NCBI GenBank assembly: GCA_964019415.1 | Contig: OZ025872.1 | Location: 9,839,178 to 9,903,177, forward strand | DNA: 64,000 bases | Reading direction: 5' to 3' | DNA from: Ianthella basta | Lineage: Eukaryota > Porifera > Demospongiae > Verongiida > Ianthellidae | Shown: positions 1-10,700 of the stretch, piece after piece | How the letters are laid out: each line of letters starts with the position of its first letter | How positions within the stretch are numbered: position 1 is the first letter of the stretch | Translations under genes and position numbers: made by a program | The notes under the pieces: generated by a model | Database searches by the model: none | Seen by the model: the letters and a program-made list of their open reading frames with translations, nothing else | What the model was told of the DNA's origin: nothing

Positions 1-1650
1 ACAGGGTGGACGGGGGGACAGGGGACAGGGTGGGACAGGGGGGACGGGGGGAACAGGGGAGACAGGGGTGGGACGGGGGGGACAGGGGGGACAGAGGACA
101 GGGTGGGACAGGGGGGAAAGAGAACAGGGTGGGACAGGGGGGACGGGGGGGACATGGGGGACGGGGGGGCAGGGGGGACAGAGGACAGGGGGGACGGAGT
201 GGGACAGGGGGGATGGGGGGACAGGGGGGACAGGGGGAACAGGGGAGACAGAGGACAGGGTGGGACAGGGGGGACGGGGGAGGACAGGTTGGACAGGGGG
301 GACAGGGGGGACAGAGGACAGGGTGGGACAGGGGGACGGGGGGGACAGGGGTGGGACAGGGGGGACGGGGGGACAGGGGTGGGACAGGGGGGACAGAGGA
401 CAGGGTGGGACAGGGGGGACGGGGGGACAGGGGTGGGACAGGGGGGACAGAGGACAGGGTGGGACAGGGGGGATGGGGGGAACAGGGTTGGACCAAGGGG
501 ACGGTGGAACAGGGGGAACAGGGGAGACAGGGGGGACAGGGGGGGCAGGGGGGGCAGGGTGGGACAGGTGGGGACGGGGGGGGAACAGGGGGGACAGAAA
601 GAGACTGGGGGATGGGGGACAAGGGGGCAGGGTTGGACAGGGGGACGGGGGGGAGGGTTGGACAGGGGGGGCGGGGGGGCAGGGTGGGACAGGTGGGGAC
701 GGGGGGGGAACAGGGGGGACAGAAAGAGACTGGGGGGATGGGGGGACAAGGGGGCAGGGTTGGACAGGGGGACGGGGGGGAGGGTTGGACAGGGGGGGCG
801 GGGGGGGGCAGGGAGGGACAGGGTGGACGGGGGGACAGGGGACAGGGTGGGACAGGGGGGACGGGGGACAGGGGAGACAGGGGTGGGACGGGGGGGACAG
901 GGGGGACAGAGGACAGGGTGGGACAGGGGTGGGACAGGGGGAAAGAGAACAGGGTGGGACAGGGGGGACGGGGGGGGCATGGGGGGACGGGGGGGACAGG
1001 GTGGGACAGGTTTGGACAGGGGGGACAGAGGGGACAGAGGACAGGGTGGGACAGAGGACAGGGGGGACGGGGGAACAGGGGAGACAGGGTTGGGACAGGG
1101 GGGACAGGGGGGACAGAGGACAGGGTGGGACAGGGGGGACAGGGTGGGACAGGCGGGGTGGGGGGACAGGGGGCAGGGGGGAATAGGGGGGACAGGGTGG
1201 GACAGGGGGGACGGGGGGGACAAGGGTGGGACAGGGGGGGACAGGATGGGATAGATGGGAGAGGGGGACAGGGGCAGGGTTGGACAGGGGGGAGGGGGGG
1301 ACAAGGGTGGGGGACAGGGGGGACAGGATGGGAAGGGGGGGGAGGGTTGGACAGGGGGGACGAGGGGGACAAGGGTGGGACAGGGGGACAGGGTGGGACA
1401 GATTGGAGAGGGGGGACAGGGGGGATAGGGGACAGGGTTGGACAGGGGGACGGGGGGGACAAGAGTGGACAGGGGGGACACGGGGAATGAGGGGGGACAG
1501 GGCGGCAGGGTTGGACACAGGGGGGACGGGGGGATGGGGGGACAGGGGGATGGGGAGATGGGTGGGACAGGGGGGGCGGGGGGAATGGGGGGACAGGGAG
1601 TCAAGGGTGGGGCAGGGGGAGGGACAAGGCTAGAGATAGGTGGGGAGTGA
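1..1650. repeat. G-rich minisatellite
   Basis: About 1.65 kb of degenerate tandem repeat built from units such as GGGGGGACAGGGTGGGACA, with near-total purine bias on the plus strand and runs of four to nine G every few bases. Longer higher-order duplications are visible, for example the blocks near 560-660 and 680-790. All reading frames stay open because the strand has almost no stop codons, so the long Gly/Gln/Arg/Asp-rich frames here are composition artefacts. The many G-runs make G-quadruplex formation likely (inference). It lies left of the last importin exon seen, so it probably sits in an importin intron. Confidence 0.95.
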
Positions 1651-1778
1651 GGCATGAGATAATGAACAAGCAATGAGTCAAACAAACTGTGCCAATCATT
1701 GAAGGGACACTACATACAGCACGTACTTATTGCCTCATATACTAAAAACGTATTTACCACCTCACACACAGTCCTCAC

Positions 1779-3378
1779 CTGCAAACATCTTCTCATAGTA
1801 TTGGGCAAAGCCTTGATAGTCGTCGTCGACCATTGTGGTGGGGTTGCCATAGCTACAGATCACATGACAAGATTGCAAAGTGACTCATACACAAATTACT
1901 AACAAATACAATACTAATCCCTAGCATTGTTACTGAAAAAAATGAACACACAACAGACACACAAGTCCATGTACGTATATAGGTCATTTTCTAACTGAAC
2001 CACACTGCAATCTTCTAAATGAAGATGTACACCTCAGCAAACACTGGTTCCCCTGACTTGCTGCAACTTACCCAGGCGGTGCAGTCCTAGCACTAACCAG
2101 CACAAGCACTCTACATTGGAATTTGAATGTTTTCACATAGAAACAGGAAACCATTGTACGACGTTTCCTCCATAAAGATCTTCGGCACTCACAATAGCTG
2201 GATAACTCAGTAACTCACGAATACTTTCATGGCCAAACTGTCTTACAAGTGATAAAGTGGGGATTACTTGAGCGTTAAACACGTGGTACACTTTTTTTAC
2301 CAAAAGGCAAAACGTTTCGGCCCCAAAAGGGCCTTCTTCAGTTGCACAAGAGTACAAAAACAGAACATGCATGCATGTTTAACGCTCAAGTAATCCCCCC
2401 TTTATCAATGTCCAGACGTGGTAATGAATCTCTATTCTGTCTTACAATTGTCCTCTGTTGCTAAGTGAAAGTTAATTAGCACTCCAGTTCAAACTATTAC
2501 TGGCTGGCATGACCCTCTACCACACTAAGCCACACCGTCTTGTCACAGTGGCCACCTCACGGCAACTCACACCCAGCATGTGATAGTGGCGGAACACAGA
2601 CTGCAATTCACCATAAGACTGGAAATTTTGGGCAGAATTTACTGTCCATATTAGCATATTTGCATGCAATCCTGTTTGATAGGGTAGGGTAGACGTATCC
2701 TTGTACTCAATTATAGTAATTTTTTCTTTAGGTGCATGTCTTCTCTGATGGAAGCATTTGATATCACTTGTATTTTGGCATTTGGCACATTTTACTTTGG
2801 TGGCCGTGCAAGCTTTATGCCATAACAAAATTACGCAAATGATTTGGTGGTTAGAAACATGGGCAGACTGCTCTCAAACATCCGGTCTGGCAAGATCCAT
2901 TCTCCACCAAATATAACATTCTGGCCATTTGGTACACACTCCAACTCACTGCTCAAAGATACGCCACAAGACTCTGGTGGCCCACTTCTTTGCCTTCCAC
3001 CACTCTGTGTTGAGCTGTTCCTCTTCCGGCACCTTACGGCACTCTGGAGGGGTGGGGCGGGAGACCACACTCTCCATCGCTGCCATCCACCCCGGCATGG
3101 TCACATCGTTAAGGAGCTCCAGAGGGAGGGAATACTGAGGGGACGGGGGGAGGGGGGTGGGGGGAGGGGAGGGGTGGGAGGGGTCAAGAGGATGCAGTGA
3201 TTAATCTTACTGCAAAATACAGATTAATAACAATATTAATGAAAACGCAGCCTTGAACTTCCTTTCTATTCGTAATTGGGCAAATCTCAAAGATGCCAAC
3301 AACCACAGAAGGTGGCAGAAATTATGTGCAATAGTCTGAAACCTCAAGTATTAGTAAATACTACACACACATGCACGT

Positions 3379-3422
<44 letters not shown>

Positions 3423-3645
3423 CTGAAGTGTAGTACTCAGGATCTTCAATATCCAGTGTTGTAGCTTGGCCGAATCTTCAGTGTCAACAGGTATTAGGGA
3501 CTCCAGTCGCTGTAGCAACAATGGCAACAATGTCTTCATTGGCTGCACAAAAGGCATCCGCTCCTCAGCGTCCTTCTTGAATCTGTACCAGAGAAGGAGG
3601 GCATAGTAGAACAAGCCTAGTACACACAAGCACACACACACGCAC

Positions 3646-3688
<43 letters not shown>

Positions 3689-4654
3689 CACACACGCACA
3701 CACTCACTTGTATTTCCTCGCCAGTTGGTACAGGGACAGCAGTGCTCCCAACCAGTAGGCCTGGTTGTCCGAGGTGAGAAAGCTGTGCACCTTGTCCACC
3801 ACTCCAGTCCACTTCTCCGGGTAGTCCAACTTGACTATCTGCTCCAGTGAGGTGGATAGCTGGTGGCTTGAGGGAGGGGAGGAATGGGGAAGGAGGGGAG
3901 GAGAAAGAGGGAAAGAGTTTGACTGTGTGAAAGAGGTAAAACCATTATGGTGGGTGCACAAAGATGATGAAGCAGAGTTGTATACAGCCCATATACACAA
4001 ATGGTGTGAACAGCATCCACACAAGTACCACCTCTTCCTGACTGTACCTTCTCACTTCACTCACTCCTATCCTTGCCATTAAACTCCCTCCCTCCCACTC
4101 ACATCTCCACTCTCCTCCCCTCCCATCCCCTCCCCACCCAAAACCTCCCACTGCCCCTCCCATTCCCCCCTCCTGCCCACTCACCCCTCCCTCCCACCCC
4201 TCCTCTCCCACTCCCCCTCCCCTCCCACTCACCCCTCCTGCCCACTCAACCCTCCCTCCCACCCCTCCTCTCCCACTCCCCCTCCCCTCCCACTCCCCCC
4301 TCCTGCCCACTCAACCCTCCCTCCCACCCCTCCTCTCCCACTCCCCCTCCCACTCCTCTCCCACTCCCCCTCCCACTCCCCCCACTCCTCCCTCCCCTCC
4401 CACTCACCCCACCACTCCCCCACCCCCTCCACTCCCCCTCCCCTCCCACTCACCCCACCACTCCCGGTGTCTGTATGATGGCCTCCACAACGTTGCCTCT
4501 AATGATCTCCTTCACATTGTCAGGTATGCTGTAGGGAGGGGCTGCCCCCTCCACTGCCTCCCTCACTCTCCAGTACTTCATGATCATGTTCTTCAGATAG
4601 ATGGCCGCTGTATGGGGGGGGGGGGGAGATGGGGAAGGTGTGTGTGTGCGTGTG

Positions 4655-4704
<50 letters not shown>

Positions 4705-7700
4705 GGCTACCAAGTATGCAGACAGTGGAGGCTAGCAATTGAAGTCTCTAACATAGAACACATACAATTGGGCAACGGGCTAAACTAATAATCACACATT
4801 AATTTAAGCTCTCACTCACGAGACAGTCCCAAGAGTACATTACAACATAGTTATGCAGCATGTCAATCTGATTACAACATCTGTCACAGTTCACTACCTT
4901 TAACCATTTTGCTAAACTCGAATGATCACAAAACTTTCTAGTCAGCCGTCACATGAATCCTCCGTGTGTAGAGTGGTCACATGACACCCAACTACAAACT
5001 TTCCTCTCCATGGTATCAACACAATCATTTCTGATCCATAAAGTTTACCCGTACATACGTACAAACCGTCTTGTTTTACTGCAGTCACCGTGGATAGCAG
5101 GTTTGCATGCTGGAGAACTTATGATTTAATAGAGCCTCATACGTATCTGCGATGTTCAATTGATCATGTAAATGATGAGCAGTACTGCAGCTTTAATAGA
5201 ACGATGGGGGAGCAGGACGTTTCGACCCGGGGGTCCTTGTCTGTACAGGACTGTAAGCAGTTGACAAAGACCCCCGGGTCGAAACGTCCTGCTTCCACAT
5301 CTTTCTATTACAGCTGCAGTACTGCTCATCATTTACATGATCGGTGCTGGAGAACTGTTTGAAGTGTTAATGGTGTAACAGAAATGCAAACTGAATGCAA
5401 AATGGGGCAACAAGTATCAAAATACAATGAGTATGTGTTTGTACACCAGATGCAGCTAACACAACAAGTTGATACTGGTTGGACAAGCAGTGCTCCCCAA
5501 GTTCCAGAAAAGGCAAGAATTATGCCATCCACTTCACCCACAACCTCTGTATTACACCAACACTGCACAGCTGTTGATGACTCTGGCCTTCTCCTCGCAT
5601 TTCTGTGGTTAAGGGGGTGGGTGCTCCTAATTGGATTACAAATAACACTAATTTGTACTTCGAAACCCTGACCATTTACGAAGCGCAGATTGCAACAACT
5701 GCTACGGGTTTATGGCTTAACATATATTAATCACTTCTAGCAACTTTCCTTACGCAGCATGCTATTCCCTTTCCTAAGAAACCGTGTTAAGCAAGTTCCC
5801 CATAACGGCAGCTTAATCTCCTTAATGCAGGCTATAATTTATACATTTACTATGGGCTATAATTTTTACAATCACAGTAAGGAATGTAATCTGTAAACAG
5901 TGGATTAGAATATTCATGATACTCAATTCTATTCACGAGGCTGATAGTGTATTCATAGACATTCCACTTCCCCCAGTCATCCTGCCCCAACATGGCCACC
6001 TGTAGCTTCAAGGGAGTAGAGTATGAGTTTCTGAACACTCCACAAGAGCTGCTGGAGGAGCTGAAGTGTTCCATCTGTCTGGAGCTGGTCTCTGCCCCAG
6101 TTCAGACCAGTTGTGGACACTTGTTCTGTGGTAGGTGCATCACAAGGGCTACAACTTGTCCTATAGATCGTAACAGCTTCACCACAACCCCGGATCACTT
6201 CAATGAGCGACGAGTGCACAACTTCAAGGTGAAGTGCCCCAACAGAGGGAGAGGCTGCCAGTGGCAGGGTGATCTGGTAGACGCCAAAACACACAAGGAG
6301 ACAAACTGTGGCTATGTCATTGTTGCATGCACCAACAGTGGATGTGGCTTGGAGATTGAAAGGAGGCAACTGGAAAAGCACAGGAGTAGCTCGTGCGCCC
6401 ACAGAAAGTACAATTGCCCTTACTGCTTCCACCAAGACACATACCAGGAAATCACCACGACACACTTCACAAGATGTCCAGAGATGCCCCTCCCCTGCCC
6501 CGGTGGGTGTGGCAGACGAGGATTGGTGAGGAGAAACGTCGCCCAACACCTCACAGCAGATTGCCCGGGTGAACTGGTAGCATGCACATACGCCATTGCT
6601 GGGTGTCAAGAGATTGTCAAGAGGAAGAACCTGAAGAAACATCTCAAAGACAAGGATCAGCATCTTGACACTGTGATGGCCAGCCATCTTGCGTTATCAT
6701 TTCTTGTTAGAGACATACTCACGACAGTTAACTCTGGGAGTCAGCAGAAAGTGGAAGCAACCCGCCTCCCACTTGCCTTCCGTCCCTGGCTCCAGACCAC
6801 ACCCACTTGCTACCCCCGCCCACCATGGGTCATCAAAATGGAGGGCTTTCAGGAGAAGAAGGAGAATGATGAGGTTTGGTACAGTGATCCTGTGTACTCT
6901 CACATTGGAGGGTACAAGATGTGTCTCAAGGTGCACGCAAATGGAAAGGGTAATAGTATTTCCATGCAAATCTTGTTGATGACAGGAGACAACGACGACA
7001 ATCTGAAGTGGCCCTTCAAAGGCACCATCACAGTGAGCCTGCTCAACCAGCTGGAGGATGGGCAGCACCACACTAGACAGCTCTGGTCACCTGATGATGA
7101 CATCTCTGATGGAACAAGCGAAGGTGTCAGAGGAAGAGACAGGGCATTAGGCAAACGACAGTCTCAATTCATCTCTCACCACGATCTCGATTATAAAGTC
7201 GACGAAAGGCAGCAATTCCTCAAAGACAACACCCTATTCTTTAGAGTAGATTGCTTTGGCTTACAACTGGATTGATTAACATGCACCACACACTGTACAG
7301 CTGCCACTACATGTGTGACAGGCCCAAAACCATGTACATACACAAAAGATACAGAATATTGCAATGTTGTGATTTCTATGCAGCCAAAATAAGTAGATTT
7401 GTAGAATAATGAGCACTTTATGATTTTATGTACTTTGTAAACTCTTGTGTAGAACCCACTTATAAAGAGCTCGTTGAATTCAGAACACCTCTCTAACAAG
7501 GCCTCATAGAGACCATACCCTGTGCATGTGGAGACTGTGTAGACCTAGCTATATAAAATGATTATATATGTCTCTATCTGTACACGGACGCAGGCCGTCC
7601 ACAAACTCTCCGCATAATTATGGCCGTCTAGTCTGGCTTGCTAGACCGTCCCGTAAGCGCCCAGAGGTGCGGAAGGGGATGGACCGTCTGGAAAAGGCTA

Positions 7701-10700
7701 GAAAGTGCCGTTTTAATAGCTTTTGCATGGTTGTTGCAGTCGCCGATTGTATACAGGCTGTATTTTTGCGAAACCTATCTTTCAGGAGCTACACGAGCCT
7801 TGAAAGTGCCTTGATCACGCAAACGGCCCAAAAAGTGTGTGACGGACAAACTGACCCACAAACCAAACGCATAACCCCTGTTGTGCAATCGCACACGGGG
7901 TTATGAGGACAGTGCCTACTGTCCCAGCTACATAGAGATGTGTACAAAACTCCCTCTGAAATAAGGACACCTCTCTAATGAGGACACTGCCTACTGTCCC
8001 AGCTACACAGAGATGTGTACAAAACTCCCTCTGAAATAAGGACACCTCTCTAATGAGGATACTGCCTACTGTCCCAGCTACATAGAGATGTGTACAAAAC
8101 TACCTCTGAAATAAGGACACTTCTCTAATGAGGACAGTGCCTACTGTCCTAGCTACATAGAGATGTGTACAAAACTACCTCTGAAATAAGGACACTTCTC
8201 TAATGAGGACACTTGGGCCTGTCCTAAACCGACCTAAAGATGTCCTGAATAGAGAGGTGCCACTGTAATAAAGTAGCAGGTCATCTACGTAGTTTGCATA
8301 AAATTCCACTACATATACATTTCATATATAACTTCGATCAAATGCCAACAGCACATGCAGCTACATATATGTAGCTACCCTAGGAGACCATGTGCCGGTA
8401 GACATGCGCTGAGGTTTATACCGTTGCCCCTAAAGTGGTCTCTCAGAGAGGCGTGTATCGGGTTTGATACTTCACACTGCATTGCTGATTAATGTATGCA
8501 TGGCTTCATCAAGCAGCAGTGTTTGATAACTTGTAGCAGTGGCAAAGGAGATTTACGTAACGTAAGTTGAGCTTTCATTTGTGACAAGTTAGTTAACACT
8601 TGGACCCTCAGGCGCTCAGAGATCTCGTGTGATAAATAGGCCTGTACCATTGCAGCCGTGTTATGAACATGAAAAGAGTATTGAAAGCCTTCATCATACC
8701 CGCTGATACAAATGGTAAAGCATACACTGCACATGTGGCACACATCCAACCCCAATGACCAAATGAAAGGGAACGCCGATAGCTGAACGGCCGAGTTGTT
8801 GAAAACATTTGGCTTTAATTGTTCAATTCAGGCTAGTGAACCTCAGTGATACAGTAGATACAGTGATAGATGCTTATGTATGACAGTACAGTACCTAGCC
8901 ACAAAGGATTCTTCGCAGCTAACGGCATACCATAAACAAGACAGCACTTTCCATACCCATAGCTACATCAAGGGGGAATGTATGTATGTACATAGCTATG
9001 GCGTAAGCACAATCTTCGGCCCCTTCTATTGTCTAAGGCAAACAAGCTTTTCAACAGTTACTGCGTCAACACCAGCAGGTTGAGGGAAGTTGAGGAAAGT
9101 TAAGTTTAGGTGGGATCTACTTGGAATTGTGACTATGGGTATACAATGAATTATAATATTTATGATATTCAATGACATTCATGATGTGCTAGTACATTCA
9201 TCCGTAATCTATCTATTTCCATGTAGTATTGATCATACAACAGCACACATAGCATAATTAATTCAATACAGTTATATCCCCATGTTTATACATACAGTTG
9301 TATATGTACGTACGTATATACTGCAGAAATGCAACTCTCTCTGATCCATAAGTCACAGCAACTTACCACATATATACACAAGGCTACACAAATAGTATTC
9401 ACAGAATAATACCAAATAAGGAAAGTGGGGGAATGTTACTATTAATAGAGTTTCTTTTCCCAGAATCACATGTTCCACAAAAATGGCCACCCACAGTTAC
9501 CGAGGAGTACCGTATCGATTTGTGGGGACCAAACGGAAGCTTCTGGAGGAGCTGAAGTGTCCCATCTGCCTAGAGCTGGTCTCTGACCCAGTGCAGACCA
9601 GTTGTGGGCACTTGTTCTGTGGGGAATGCATTAGAGGCATTCGACAATGTCCTGTAGATCGGCAACTCTTCAATACAACTCCAGATCAATTCAACAACAG
9701 AAGACTTAGGGGCTTTAGGGTTAAGTGCCCCAACTTTGAGAAGGGATGCAGTTGGCAGGGAGACCTTGGAGATGCTGAAAACCACACCCGTGACGTGTGT
9801 CAATTCACAATTGTAGCATGCCACAATGGTGGTTGCAACGAGAAGATGGGACGCCAGGAGTTAGACAAACACATGTACAATCAGTGCCCACAGAGGAGGT
9901 ACCAGTGCCCCCACTGCCGCAAAGAAGACACATATCTCGAAGTGACAACCACACACTTCACAATGTGCGAAGACATGCCCCTCCCCTGCCCCAGCAGGTG
10001 TGGTAGACGAAGACTAGTGAGAAGAAACATGGCCCAACACCTCTCAACAGAGTGCCCTGAGGAACTGGTAGCATGCACATATGCCATTGCTGGGTGTCAA
10101 GAGTTCGTCAAGCGAAAGGATCTGAAGCAGCACCTCCAGGACAAAGATGCACACCTCGATGCCGTCATGTCCAGCTATCTCTCCTTGTCCCTTTTCGTTC
10201 GGGACATAGCGAATGTGGTTAACTCTGGGAGTCAGCAGAAAGTGGAAGCAACCCGCCTCCCACTTGCCTTCCGTCCCTGGCTTCAGACCACACCCACTTG
10301 CTACCCTCAGCCACCATGGGTTATTAGAATGGAGGGATTTCAGGAGAAGAAGGAGAATGATATACAATGGTACAGTGATCCTGTGTACTCTCACTTTGGA
10401 GGGTACAAGATGTGTCTCAATGTAGATGCTAATGGAAGTGGAGATGGGAAAGGCACTCATGTGTCTGTGTTCATCAGCCTGATGAGAGGAGACAATGACG
10501 ACAATCTGAAGTGGCCCTTCAAAGGCACCATCAAAGTGAGCCTGCTCAACCAGCTGGAGGTTGGGCAGCACCACACTAAACAGATTTGGTCACCTCATAA
10601 TGAAGTCCCTGAAGACACCAGTGGGCGTGTCACGTGGAGTAGGGATGGCAGAGGAGACCACGGCTGGGGATTACCTCACTTCATCTCTTCCCAAGATCTC

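Noticed and set aside
6..1633. Long glycine-rich open frames in several frames of the first 1.6 kb
   Set aside because: The strand is nearly all G, A and C with few T, so stop codons are absent by composition; frames follow the repeat and show no independent coding signal.
2517..2828. 103-codon minus-strand frame as an importin exon
   Set aside because: No importin similarity; exons 6 and 7 join across it in phase without it.
6528..6545. GAGAAACGTC in TRAF-like 1 as a ribozyme half-site
   Set aside because: Lies in a conserved zinc-finger coding region with no CTGANGA or hairpin before it.
7908..8220. Regular 76-nt repeats considered as a CRISPR array
   Set aside because: Units are contiguous with no unique spacers, the genome is eukaryotic, and the repeat ends resemble a DNA transposon terminus.
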